Below are positions 8,403 through 16,677 of a DNA stretch of 37,315 nucleotides, piece after piece. Every line of letters starts with the position of its first letter. Position 1 is the first letter of the stretch. Origin of the DNA: Bacteroidaceae bacterium (lineage in GTDB: Bacteria > Bacteroidota > Bacteroidia > Bacteroidales > Bacteroidaceae). Location: NCBI GenBank assembly GCA_017962495.1, contig JAGCVH010000029.1:1-37315 (forward strand). The letters are read 5' to 3'. The notes below the pieces were generated by a model. It had not been told where the DNA came from and made no database searches. It saw only the letters and a program-made list of their open reading frames with translations. The position numbers and the translations under genes are program-made.

Positions 8403-8410
8403 CAAATATA
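8403..8410 (-). promoter_or_regulatory. -7 promoter box of mdh
   Basis: The minus strand reads TATATTTG (TAnnTTTG), about 41 bases upstream of the chosen mdh start. No TTTG lies at the ideal -33 spacing (the nearest is 12 bases away), so only the -7 element is called. Confidence 0.5.
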
Positions 8411-8562
8411 ATAAATAATACTCAAATTAGCATCTTCATTCGCCAATTATTTCATAATTGTTTTGGTAAACTTCAATTCACAATGACTTATTACAACCAT
8501 CAAATTCAGACAAAACCACGAAATAATTGCGAAATGAAGGGGGCAGAATTATGAATTATTTG

Positions 8563-8570
8563 TATTTTTG
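8563..8570 (+). promoter_or_regulatory. -7 promoter box of the methionine sulfoxide reductase gene
   Basis: TATTTTTG matches TAnnTTTG and sits 21 bases before the ATG at 8592. It overlaps the alternative upstream ATG at 8568, which decides the start in favour of 8592. Two AATTATG-like heptamers (8547-8560) directly precede it. No good -33 box is visible. Confidence 0.5.
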
Positions 8571-8591
8571 CGATATAAATATCGTTTGAGA

Positions 8592-9092
8592 ATGGCCGAA
8601 CATTTAGAAATTGCCCAAGGAAGCAAGGCAGAGAAGTATGCCACACTGTTTCCACAAATACAAAGTGTGATAGAGGACGAACCCGACCTGATTGCCCGAA
8701 TGGCCAATGTGGCGGCTATGCTTCACGAAACATTCCACTTTTGGTGGACGGGCTTCTACCGAGTAGTTGACACCCCCAATCCTTCAAACAACCAAGCAAC
8801 CAAGCAACTTGTACTTGGTCCTTTTCAAGGTCCGTTGGCTTGCACCCGTATTCGTCGAGGACGGGGAGTTTGCGGTACGGCTTGGGACAAGGACACAACG
8901 CAAGTAGTGCCTGATGTCAACTTGTTCCCAGGTCACATTGCCTGTTCCTCAGCCTCGAAAAGCGAGATTGTTGTTCCCGTCCACGACAGTAAAGGTATGG
9001 TCGTGGCCGTGCTCGACATCGACAGCGCTGAACTCAACACTTTCGACGAGACCGATAGGGAATGGTTAGAGAAGATTGTAAATCTATTATGA
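8592..9092 (+). CDS. msrC: Free methionine-(R)-sulfoxide reductase, GAF domain
   Basis: A 166-residue single GAF-domain protein that reduces free methionine-R-sulfoxide in the cytoplasm. The family's three cysteines are present with the expected spacing of 10 and 24 residues: LACTRI (Cys84), GVCGTAW (Cys94) and HIACSSASKSE (Cys118). WWTGFYR and LDIDS are also family-typical. An extra segment of about ten residues, PNPSNNQATK, interrupts the usual short turn before LVLGPFQG; it is coded by an 8-bp tandem repeat (8777-8808). The start at 8592 is preferred to 8568 because the -7 promoter box overlaps the latter. The aminopeptidase gene follows after 24 bases, so they are probably cotranscribed. 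Confidence 0.93.
   Translation: MAEHLEIAQGSKAEKYATLFPQIQSVIEDEPDLIARMANVAAMLHETFHFWWTGFYRVVDTPNPSNNQATKQLVLGPFQGPLACTRIRRGRGVCGTAWDKDTTQVVPDVNLFPGHIACSSASKSEIVVPVHDSKGMVVAVLDIDSAELNTFDETDREWLEKIVNLL
8777..8808 (+). repeat. In-frame 8-bp tandem repeat inside msrC
   Basis: Units CAATCCTT, CAAACAAC, CAAGCAAC, CAAGCAAC. The last three units make 24 bases, exactly eight codons, so the reading frame is kept. They code for the extra SNNQATKQ turn of the reductase. Confidence 0.7.
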
Positions 9093-9116
9093 AGGACTTA
9101 AAACATCAAAAATACT

Positions 9117-11006
9117 ATGACAAAGATTGAGATTCTTCGCCAATGGCTCCACGAGCATGGGCTCTCTGCCTACATCTTCCCTAGCACTGACCCGCACTCA
9201 GGCGAATACATACCCGACCATTGGAAAACACGCGAGTGGATAAGCGGATTCAACGGATCAGCCGGCACAGCCGTAGTTACGCTTAAACGTGCCGCCCTTT
9301 GGACCGACAGTCGTTATTGGCTGGCAGCAGAAGACCAACTGGCAGGCACACCTTTTGAGATTGTACGTTGCCGTAGGAATGTGGCAACTGCCGAAGAGTT
9401 AATTGAGTGGATACGCAAAGAAGACACGCAAGGAGAAGGCCTAACAATCGGCATCGATGGTTGGTGCGTGACGCAAAGTTATGCCGAGAGCCTGCAGGAC
9501 GCGGTAGTCAAAGCGGGCTTGGCACTTCGCACAGACTTAGAACCGGCATCGGCGTTGTGGACTGACCGTCCTGCACTTCCCGTCTCTCCCATCGAGATTC
9601 AACCGATAAAGTATGCTGGCGAAACGGCAGAAAGTAAACTGAAACGTATTCGTGAAGCCGTGTATGAACAAGGTGCCAATGCCACCATCATTACTCAGTT
9701 AGACGAAATAGCATGGACTCTCAATCTGCGTGGGACAGACGTGCATTGCACACCAGTATTTGTGGCCTACCTTGCTCTGCTTCCCGACGAGACCATCCTG
9801 TTCACCAATCCAGACAAGATAACCCCCGAAACAGCAAGATACCTGTCCGACATACATGTCCAAACTCTACCTTACCAAGCCATATCCCAAAAGTTGGGGA
9901 AAAGCCATGCGCTGCGAGGTCTCCGTTTTCTCACTGACCCCGAAACGACGAATAATGTCATCTTTGAAATGTTGTGCCTTGCCGACACTATGGATAATCG
10001 TCCATCATTTCCCGATGACTTCTATGCCAACGCCGCCAACATTGCCATTGCTAATAGAGCTCCCATTACCTCACCTGTCATTGAACATTCAAGCCTCATT
10101 GCACCCATGAAAGCCATTAAGAATGAGGCGGAAATTGCAGGTTATCGTAGTGCTATGCGCAAGGACGGGGTGGCACTCGTAAAGTTTCTTAGGTGGTTAC
10201 TACCTGCCGTAGAAGCTGGGGGGCAAACCGAAATTTCTATCGACCAGAAACTAACTGGTCTGCGGGCTGAGCAAGCACTCTATCGCGACATATCCTTTGA
10301 CACCATTGCAGGCTATGGAGCACATGGTGCCATCGTTCATTATGAGGCTACACCCGAGAGCGATATCCCCCTTGAACCCCACGGTCTACTCTTGCTCGAC
10401 AGCGGTGCACAATATCAGGATGGGACAACCGACATAACTCGAACTATTGCCCTCGGACCACTTACTGAAGAAGAGTGCTCTGACTACACGCTAGTTCTCA
10501 AGGGACATATTCGTCTCGCCATGGCTAAGTTCCCAGCAGGTTCAAGTGGCACACAACTCGATGTGCTAGCTCGCTATGCGATGTGGCAACAAGGACTCAA
10601 TTTCCTGCACGGAACCGGCCACGGCGTGGGCTCTTATTTAAGTGTGCACGAAGGCCCCCATCAGATACGCATGAATTATATGCCAGCCCCTCTGGTTGCA
10701 GGAATGACACTGACCAACGAACCAGGCATCTACAAGGCAGGAAAGCATGGATGTCGCACAGAGAACACCCAACTCATCACCCATTACTGCGATAGCGAGT
10801 TTGGCGAATTCCTCCAGTTCGAACCACTTACCCTTTGTCCCATCGACACAAAACCAATCCGTCGTGAACTGATGACAACAGATGAGATTGAATGGCTCAA
10901 CAACTATCACCAACATGTCTATGAAGAACTCTCCCCTCTACTCGAAGACGAGGCTGACAAAAAATGGCTGAAAGAGGCAACACGAGCCATTGGAAGTGAA
11001 GAATAG
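9117..11006 (+). CDS. Xaa-Pro aminopeptidase (aminopeptidase P, M24B)
   Basis: A 629-residue peptidase that removes an N-terminal residue preceding proline; no signal peptide, so cytoplasmic. Two creatinase N-terminal-like domains (about 1-320) precede the pita-bread catalytic domain (about 325-560). The five metal ligands of the dinuclear site are visible: Asp428 and Asp439 in DSGAQYQDGTTDITRT, His502 in GTGHGVGSYL, Glu535 in TNEPGIY and Glu549 in RTENTQ. A C-terminal M24_C-like segment (FEPLTLCPIDTKPI) follows. It lies 24 bases after msrC on the same strand. Length is typical of the eukaryote-like, three-domain form common in Bacteroidota. Confidence 0.95.
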   Translation: MTKIEILRQWLHEHGLSAYIFPSTDPHSGEYIPDHWKTREWISGFNGSAGTAVVTLKRAALWTDSRYWLAAEDQLAGTPFEIVRCRRNVATAEELIEWIRKEDTQGEGLTIGIDGWCVTQSYAESLQDAVVKAGLALRTDLEPASALWTDRPALPVSPIEIQPIKYAGETAESKLKRIREAVYEQGANATIITQLDEIAWTLNLRGTDVHCTPVFVAYLALLPDETILFTNPDKITPETARYLSDIHVQTLPYQAISQKLGKSHALRGLRFLTDPETTNNVIFEMLCLADTMDNRPSFPDDFYANAANIAIANRAPITSPVIEHSSLIAPMKAIKNEAEIAGYRSAMRKDGVALVKFLRWLLPAVEAGGQTEISIDQKLTGLRAEQALYRDISFDTIAGYGAHGAIVHYEATPESDIPLEPHGLLLLDSGAQYQDGTTDITRTIALGPLTEEECSDYTLVLKGHIRLAMAKFPAGSSGTQLDVLARYAMWQQGLNFLHGTGHGVGSYLSVHEGPHQIRMNYMPAPLVAGMTLTNEPGIYKAGKHGCRTENTQLITHYCDSEFGEFLQFEPLTLCPIDTKPIRRELMTTDEIEWLNNYHQHVYEELSPLLEDEADKKWLKEATRAIGSEE

Positions 11007-11055
11007 CCCCTCTCCCCGCTCCCCCCGTTGGGAGGAGGGCTTGAAGAAAGAAAAT

Positions 11056-11095
11056 AAATCGTAAAATTGTGAAATCGTAAAATCGTAAAATCAAA
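11056..11095 (+). repeat. 8-bp tandem repeat before the carbonic-anhydrase-like gene
   Basis: Five consecutive octamers, AAATCGTA, AAATTGTG, AAATCGTA, AAATCGTA, AAATCAAA, ending two bases before the ATG at 11098. The repeat forms the whole translation-initiation leader of the gene. The same gap begins with an imperfect C/G-rich inverted repeat (11007-11040) that may be a weak terminator. Confidence 0.7.
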
Positions 11096-11097
11096 TT

Positions 11098-11676
11098 ATG
11101 GCCATAATTAAGAAACTCAACGGCATGCCAAGCCCGCGCTTTGGCAAGCACTGCTATTTCTCGGAAGGCGCTGTCATCGTAGGCGACGTGGAGATGGGCG
11201 ACGACTGCACCGTCTGGTTCAATGCCGTCGTTCGCGGTGATGTTCATTATATTAAGATAGGTAACCGCACCAACATTCAGGACAACTCCTGCCTCCACAC
11301 CCTCAACGGCAAAGCCCCCTGCATCCTGGGCGACGACGTCACCATTGGACACTCTGTCACCCTTCACGGTTGCACCATTCAGGACGGTGCACTCGTGGGC
11401 ATGGGTGCAACCGTGCTCGACCATGCCGTAGTGGGTCGTGGAGCCATTGTGGCCGCAGGAGCCCTTGTATTATCCAATACCCAGATAGGCGACGGCGAAC
11501 TCTGGGGAGGAGTGCCTGCCAAATTTATCAAGAAAGTCGACCCGGAACAGGCACAAGCCCTCAACAAGACCTATGCCCGTCATTACATCGAATACAGCGA
11601 CTGGTTCCGTGATGCCGACAGCGACCCGGCCAACACACAGCAAGTCACCACCAGCGAGGAATACAAACAAAAATAG
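11098..11676 (+). CDS. Gamma-carbonic-anhydrase-like hexapeptide-repeat protein
   Basis: A 192-residue left-handed beta-helix protein of the gamma-carbonic anhydrase/YrdA/PaaY group. Hexapeptide-repeat strands run from about residue 15 to 145, and FNAVVRGD contains the conserved Arg and Asp. Three candidate metal-binding histidines are present: His67 (CLHT), His85 and His90 (GHSVTLHGC), the last pair with the spacing of 5 known in the family. A helix (PEQAQALNKTYARHYIEYSDWF) packs against the barrel at the end. Members form trimers; several are active carbonic anhydrases, but many are inactive or bind CoA compounds, so the activity is only a family inference. It follows the aminopeptidase gene by 91 bases. 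Confidence 0.88.
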   Translation: MAIIKKLNGMPSPRFGKHCYFSEGAVIVGDVEMGDDCTVWFNAVVRGDVHYIKIGNRTNIQDNSCLHTLNGKAPCILGDDVTIGHSVTLHGCTIQDGALVGMGATVLDHAVVGRGAIVAAGALVLSNTQIGDGELWGGVPAKFIKKVDPEQAQALNKTYARHYIEYSDWFRDADSDPANTQQVTTSEEYKQK

Positions 11677-11815
11677 TCCCAAACACGCAATTGATTAGGG
11701 GAAATCAACCAACCGTTAAACGTTTTGCCATTGAGCATTAACAAACCTAAATCAGGCTTTATATTGATGTATGGTTTCCGCGCACGCGCACGCACTTAAT
11801 TTTTTTTTAAGCAAA

Positions 11816-11902
11816 AATCTACTGCATCTACTGCAAGAGGGGGTTAAATGATTGATTCCCATTGAGATACAATGCAGTAGATTCGTTTTCAAATCTACTG
11901 CA
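11816..11902. repeat. TCTACTGCA direct and inverted repeats
   Basis: The element AATCTACTGCA occurs at 11816-11826, as ATCTACTGCA at 11826-11835, inverted at 11873-11883 and direct again at 11892-11902. The last two form a perfect 11-bp hairpin with an 8-base loop. No T-run follows on either strand, so it is not an obvious terminator. The region 11677-11815 shows no gene; it holds a CGCACGCGCACGCAC alternating tract (11780-11795) and an A/T run. Confidence 0.65.
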
Positions 11903-12030
11903 AATCAGCTGATTCTAGGCAAAAGCAGGGGTTAGTCACGAACATGTCGCCTGCAAAAGGTCTCTCTTTATGATTGTCTTTCTTAGGAATGAGCACGAGA
12001 GAGATCAAGTGACGTACGGAACAACTAAGA

Positions 12031-12365
12031 GCATGTCGTTGTATCATTAATGTTACAAAGCGGAAGATATAGGAGCATGTCGTTGTATCACCTGTGTTAC
12101 AAACCGTAACGCTTATTTCCTTCTATGCATGATTGGGCAAGCAGGGGCGATAAGGCATAGGCCTTCTGACGATAAGACATAGGTCTTCCGGTGGAAACGC
12201 CTAGGAGGATAACTTTCGGCCCTTAGGAGGATAAGCCTCGGCTCGCAGGAGGAAGGAGCCGAACGCCTAAGGAGGAAAGACTGAACGTCGACATGAAAGG
12301 ATTGTCGCACGCCTTGAAACGAATATTGCACGACGTGAAACATTAATCTCACGCCGTGCAATATT
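12031..12365. repeat. Long array of 21-22-bp phased mini-palindromes
   Basis: Short dyads recur on a common lattice. Two 20-base near-palindromes, TTGTATCA...TTACAA (12039-12058 and 12083-12102), are 44 bases apart. Then come AAGGC-ATAG-GCCTT (centre 12158.5) and AAGAC-ATAG-GTCTT (12180.5), followed by CTAG, TTAG and GCAG cores at 12201, 12223 and 12245. These centres are 22 bases apart or multiples of 22. From about 12290 the step becomes 21 and the motif CACG-n-CGTG appears (12308, 12329, 12350). A larger perfect inverted repeat, AATATTGCACG (12322-12332) with CGTGCAATATT (12355-12365), closes the array. The minus strand can be read as an 76-codon frame from ATG 12343 to 12113, with a heptad-like pattern at its start, but it resembles no known protein. 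Confidence 0.7.
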
Positions 12366-12402
12366 TTGCAATATTATACCCTTTCCGGGTCTGTTCTATG
12401 GT

Positions 12403-12435
12403 GCAAAGATAGTAAAAAAAACTTGAATATCCAAA
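12403..12435 (-). promoter_or_regulatory. Consensus promoter directed into the repeat array
   Basis: Minus strand: -33 TTTG (12432-12435), 21-base spacer, -7 TATCTTTG (12403-12410). Both boxes match the Bacteroidota consensus as well as the rpsU and tRNA promoters here. Transcription would begin near 12397 and run through the array 12365-12031. It lies downstream of the arabinofuranosidase stop codon, so it does not serve that gene. Confidence 0.6.
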
Positions 12436-12517
12436 TGTTTCCGCCTAATTATTTCACGCCAAGCAGGCGAGGCATCTCCCGCCCATAATGGCGACCGAGT
12501 TCGCGAGAGCTTGCTCG

Positions 12518-15310
12518 TCAAGGAAGGCCCTGCGCCGCACGCAGCTGCTGCATGGCTTTGGTGATGAGGTCGCGAGTGCCTGAACCATCGTTGACATACT
12601 GCACCACCATATCGGCATAGTCAATGGCCTCACGCAAGGAAGCCGACTTATCACGAACACTCTTTGCCTGCGTCAGCAAGGGCAGGAGTTCGGACAGGTC
12701 TTCAGGTTCTGCCAGATTGCTTGGACGCATGGTGGCAAGGGCAGTCTTCAAGGCAGCAGTATCCTGACTCTGCATGGCCTCAAGCATACGACGATAGCCA
12801 TGAGGAGCCCATGCCTGACGGTCGGCTTCACGCTCGCGAGCCTGCTGCAAGAGTGTTGCCCATTCGCCTTGCGCGTTCTTCAACTTGCGCTTAATCTCGC
12901 CTTGATTCAAACGCAAGTAATGCGTGGCGCGACCCGTATGATAATAGTCGGGCAAGAAGCGACTGGCACCAATGCTAAGGGCGTAGAGAGGCGAACCCGT
13001 GCCATCGTCGGCAGCAGGAGCATCGATTGTGACATCGGAAAGGTTGGTCTGCAAAGTGAACTCGGCTTGCGACCAATTATGCACATCGGCAGAAGCCATA
13101 ACCAGCGGACCAAACATAAGGGCGCCTACCCATTGGGGTTGGAAGTGTACTTGTCCCTGCGCAGTAGTGGCAAGGTCCATCTTGTCGGGACCGTAATTAA
13201 CGTGCTTACCAAAAGGCATCACAATCTCCACGACATCCCCTTGCTTCCACTGGCGAAGAGGTATCTCGGCATAGCTGCAAGGTCGATAATGCTTGGCAAC
13301 GGAACGACCATTGAGACGGATGTCGAAGTCCTTGGTTGCCCAATAAGGAACACGCAGACGCATGGCAAAGCGACCACCCTGTTCTATGACGATGCGGCTT
13401 TGCTGGGCAGGCCATTCACATTCCTGACGGAACATGACGCCCTGAGCTCGCCACATGACCTGCGTTGGCAGATAGAGGGCGACCCAAAGGGTCTGGTCGT
13501 CAACGAAATAAGCCGCTTCCTGATATCGAGTGTGATTCTCTGCTCCTGTGCCTCCGCAACATGTGCTTTGTGGCGTCTCATTGCCAAAAGGCTTGCGGGC
13601 ATCGAGACCCACCGCATACTGATAGGTGACGCTATAGTGTTCGGGATTCACAGAACCCACTATCTGATTGTAAAGCAGGCGCTCGTAGTAATCCATCAGT
13701 CGGGCATCGTCGGGTGTATAAGTGTTCAGGTCCTTGGTAAGCTTTGCAAGGTTGTACGCGCAACAGGTCTCATTGATATCAGGATTAGGATGGATGTTGC
13801 GCCTATAGTCCGTCATCACATTGGTGTTCATGCTCAGCATTTGGCTATAAGGCTGACGGAACATCTCGCCATTTCCCACTCCTCCCATCGCATAGGCATA
13901 GCGCCCTTGAACAAGGTTCCAGAAGTTCATGGCCAGACGATAGTAGAAGGGATTCTCATTTCCGCGATATGAGCGCAGGGCACCCGTAATCATGGGGATG
14001 TGCTGGTTGGCATGTCGCGTGCGAATGTCATCGATGTTTCGACTTAGGGGTTGGAAGAAAGCGGGTGCGTCGAAGAAACTTGCGGCCTCCAAAAGACGAG
14101 CTTTCTCGTCCCCGTCATTAACCATCTCGGACAAGCGACTAAGCGACTCTGCCATTCCTCCTACCTCGCCAGCAATGTACATATTCCACATCTCATAGCG
14201 GTTGCCGGGACGCTGACGGCGTTGCTCGCGAGAACCTTCCGAATCGACGAAAGTGCGATAATGCAGACGATTCCACACCCATAGTCCCATATCCTTGGCA
14301 ATGAGCAAAGCCTTTTGGGCGACAGCCTTATCGTCGATGTTAAGAGCTATGTCGATGAGTCCTGCCAACTGTTTGTGGATGCTGTAATAAGGAGCCCACA
14401 CCCATTCCTCATTATTATAAGGACGATACATCTCGATGAGTACGGCGTGCTGGGCAGGGATGGCATTAAGATAGCCATATCCATAATGCTCCCAATCCTT
14501 CTTGTATTCGTCGAAGGCCTCCCAAGTGCCCTTCATGTATCGCAGTTCCGACTCAGGAGCCAGATCGCGGGCTTCCCAATAACGTCCAAGGGAATCGACC
14601 CACAGGAAAGTCCTTTCCTGAATGCGACGCAACTCATCAACCATGTGCGTGATGCGCTGGCGCAAGAGTGAACGAGTCTCTTCGTCCTGAGCTGAAGCAA
14701 AGGCGAAGGCAAGTGCTGACATATAATGACCCGACCCGTGACCCTTCAACTTTGTGGTAGGAGAATCCCAACCGTCAGCTTGAGGCCAACCAAGAGTGGA
14801 CAGTCCGTAAGTGTCACGATAATTGTAAAGCTGCTGGTCGGCATCCCACGAGAGCACTTCACGAATGAGCAGGTTGCGGTTGTGGGTCAGACGATTCTTA
14901 CCCGTAAGTTGCACATCAGCTAAGGGCAAGGGTTCAGCTTTGGGCTTAAAATCAGGAACGTCCTCAAGCGCCTCCACCACTTTCACACGAGCCTCAATGG
15001 GATAGCCCAGGTCGGTGGTATTATCGCCAATGACAAAGCCCTCGATGGTATATTCCGAACCAGCGGGATGAAGGGCAGGGTCTGCCTGTTCCTCCTCTGT
15101 CTTTCGAAGGGAATTGGTCCAACGTGTCTGTCGCCACTCACCGCCACCATCGCTGTAGTTCACCCATACTTGCCAAGGAAGATTGGGAACAGAACCCACA
15201 GCAACATTTACCTTCACGGGGTCGACATTACGAATCTGACGAGGCTTGCCAGCTGCGGCGAGCATGAGAAAACAAGAAAATGATAGAATGAGAAGAAGGA
15301 GGCGTTTCAT
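12518..15310 (-). CDS. Secreted GH127/GH146-type beta-L-arabinofuranosidase
   Basis: This 930-residue protein has a signal peptide (about 1-20) and an N-terminal Ig-like domain (about 30-115). A DUF1680 (alpha/alpha)6-barrel follows (about 130-640). The zinc-cysteine active site of the family is visible: Glu514 and Cys516 in NETCCAYN, and the Cys584-Cys585 pair in STCCGGTGAEN. In GH127 the corresponding Glu, Cys and CC residues bind zinc, and the first Cys of the pair is the nucleophile. A beta-rich domain (about 650-790) and a helical C-terminal segment complete it. It should remove beta-L-arabinofuranose from plant glycans in the periplasm or outside. GH146 rather than GH127 is likely because of the host group, but this needs a profile search. 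No SusC/SusD pair is nearby. Confidence 0.88.
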   Translation of the reverse strand: MKRLLLLILSFSCFLMLAAAGKPRQIRNVDPVKVNVAVGSVPNLPWQVWVNYSDGGGEWRQTRWTNSLRKTEEEQADPALHPAGSEYTIEGFVIGDNTTDLGYPIEARVKVVEALEDVPDFKPKAEPLPLADVQLTGKNRLTHNRNLLIREVLSWDADQQLYNYRDTYGLSTLGWPQADGWDSPTTKLKGHGSGHYMSALAFAFASAQDEETRSLLRQRITHMVDELRRIQERTFLWVDSLGRYWEARDLAPESELRYMKGTWEAFDEYKKDWEHYGYGYLNAIPAQHAVLIEMYRPYNNEEWVWAPYYSIHKQLAGLIDIALNIDDKAVAQKALLIAKDMGLWVWNRLHYRTFVDSEGSREQRRQRPGNRYEMWNMYIAGEVGGMAESLSRLSEMVNDGDEKARLLEAASFFDAPAFFQPLSRNIDDIRTRHANQHIPMITGALRSYRGNENPFYYRLAMNFWNLVQGRYAYAMGGVGNGEMFRQPYSQMLSMNTNVMTDYRRNIHPNPDINETCCAYNLAKLTKDLNTYTPDDARLMDYYERLLYNQIVGSVNPEHYSVTYQYAVGLDARKPFGNETPQSTCCGGTGAENHTRYQEAAYFVDDQTLWVALYLPTQVMWRAQGVMFRQECEWPAQQSRIVIEQGGRFAMRLRVPYWATKDFDIRLNGRSVAKHYRPCSYAEIPLRQWKQGDVVEIVMPFGKHVNYGPDKMDLATTAQGQVHFQPQWVGALMFGPLVMASADVHNWSQAEFTLQTNLSDVTIDAPAADDGTGSPLYALSIGASRFLPDYYHTGRATHYLRLNQGEIKRKLKNAQGEWATLLQQAREREADRQAWAPHGYRRMLEAMQSQDTAALKTALATMRPSNLAEPEDLSELLPLLTQAKSVRDKSASLREAIDYADMVVQYVNDGSGTRDLITKAMQQLRAAQGLP

Positions 15311-15317
15311 TGTGGAA

Positions 15318-15366
15318 AAGGTTTTTGGGGTTATGGGGTTATAAGGTTTTGAGGTTTTAAGGTTCT
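15318..15366. repeat. 8-bp tandem repeat upstream of the arabinofuranosidase
   Basis: Plus-strand octamers GGGGTTAT, GGGGTTAT, AAGGTTTT, GAGGTTTT, AAGGTTCT run without a break from 15327 to 15366. One more AAGGTTTT (15318-15325) lies one base out of register. The array ends 8 bases before the start codon on the minus strand, so it makes up the leader of the gene. The rest of the gap to waaA (15367-15450) shows only a small GCGCCCCTTTGGGC inverted repeat. Confidence 0.7.
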
Positions 15367-15450
15367 TGCTCCGCTTTGCTATGTAAGCGCCCCTTTGGGC
15401 CGAGCGGTGAGGTTAAAAGGTTGTACACCCCACTTTGGGGGAGAGTCCGT

Positions 15451-16677
15451 TTATAGTTTCAATGTCCTAAAGATAACGTCTGAGGCACCAGCATTACTGG
15501 TGATGTAGTCATGACAAACGGCACCACGAAGCGAACGTAACTGGTTGTCAGACAACAAGCGGTCGACCACTGCGTTGAAGAGCGTGGGACCAGTTATCTC
15601 GAAACATCCGCCCATGCGCAACAAGTCCTGAGCCTCACGGAAGCCCTTGTTGTTGGGACCTATCAACACAGGCACGCCATAAATGGCTGCTTCGGGTACG
15701 TTGTGAATGCCTTCGCCAAATCCTCCTCCCACATAAGCAATCTGCCCATAGCGATAGATGCTGGAGAGAAGTCCGAAGCAATCGAGAATCAGGCAATCGG
15801 CTTGGGCAACACTTTCCGCTGTGGCTTGGGTGTATCGTATCGAAGGACGGCTCAAGCGTTGCTCGATTTGCTGCAAATGTCGCTCGTCGATGACATGAGG
15901 AGCCAATATGAGCTTCATGTTGGGGTGGCTGTTGAAATAGGGAATGATGAGTTCCTCGTCAGGAGGCCAACTGCTGCCTGCTACAAAGACACAAGGGGCA
16001 TCGCTACAGAAGCGCTCCACCAAAGGCAATTCCTTGGCCTGATGAGCAATATCTATGACACGATCGAAACGAGTGTCCCCAACAATTGTCACATTGTTGA
16101 CATAACCCCGGCTGGCCAGCAACTGACGGCTTTGCTCGTCCTGCACAAAGAAATAGGTAACGTACTTGAGCACACGTGCATAGGGACGACCATACCAACG
16201 GAAGAATATCTTGTTGGGACGGAAAATGCTACTGATGCTATAAAAAGGGATGCCGTAGTGATGGCAAGCCCACATATAGTCCATCCAAAACTCATACTTT
16301 ATGAAGAAGGCCATCTCAGGGCGAATCAGATGCAGGAAACGATAGACGTTGCTGGGCGTGTCGAAAGGCAAGTAGCAAATGATGTCGGCACCCTGATAGT
16401 TTTTCCTCACCTCATAGCCTGAAGGCGAGAAGAATGTGAGCAAAATCTTGTATTCGGGATGTTCACGACGGAAGCGTTCCATCAAAGGGCGTCCTTGTTC
16501 GAACTCACCCAGCGAAGCCGCATGGAACCACACATAGCGCGCCTTCTTGTCAACTTTTTCCTTCAGAATCTTGAAGGCCTTTCGCTGACCACGAAGCATG
16601 GTACGAGCCTTTTCATGGAAAGGCGATACCAACATTACCATTAACTGGTAGAGATAAATCGCAATCGTGTAAAGCAT
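15451..16677 (-). CDS. waaA: 3-deoxy-D-manno-octulosonic acid (Kdo) transferase
   Basis: A 408-residue GT30-type glycosyltransferase that attaches Kdo to lipid A precursor at the inner membrane. An N-terminal hydrophobic helix (about 1-20, [20 protein letters not shown]) anchors it. HAASLGEFEQGRPL contains the conserved catalytic glutamate region. VAGSSWPPDEE and the C-terminal YVGGGFGEGIHNVPEAAIYGVPVLIGP are the family's nucleotide-sugar binding signatures. Its ATG shares one base with the gltX stop codon (TGATG, 16675-16679), which implies translational coupling. It is also called kdtA. Confidence is high from motif, length and membrane anchor. Confidence 0.93.
   Translation of the reverse strand: MLYTIAIYLYQLMVMLVSPFHEKARTMLRGQRKAFKILKEKVDKKARYVWFHAASLGEFEQGRPLMERFRREHPEYKILLTFFSPSGYEVRKNYQGADIICYLPFDTPSNVYRFLHLIRPEMAFFIKYEFWMDYMWACHHYGIPFYSISSIFRPNKIFFRWYGRPYARVLKYVTYFFVQDEQSRQLLASRGYVNNVTIVGDTRFDRVIDIAHQAKELPLVERFCSDAPCVFVAGSSWPPDEELIIPYFNSHPNMKLILAPHVIDERHLQQIEQRLSRPSIRYTQATAESVAQADCLILDCFGLLSSIYRYGQIAYVGGGFGEGIHNVPEAAIYGVPVLIGPNNKGFREAQDLLRMGGCFEITGPTLFNAVVDRLLSDNQLRSLRGAVCHDYITSNAGASDVIFRTLKL

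Noticed and set aside
12113-12361. Small protein gene in the repeat array
   Set aside because: The frame starts with TTG or an ATG at 12343 and its seven-residue pattern is a by-product of the 21-bp repeat. I did not call it a gene, but kept it as a possibility in the promoter finding.
12800-13972. Open frame of 390 codons on the plus strand
   Set aside because: It lies antisense inside the arabinofuranosidase gene, which has a signal peptide and an intact active site.
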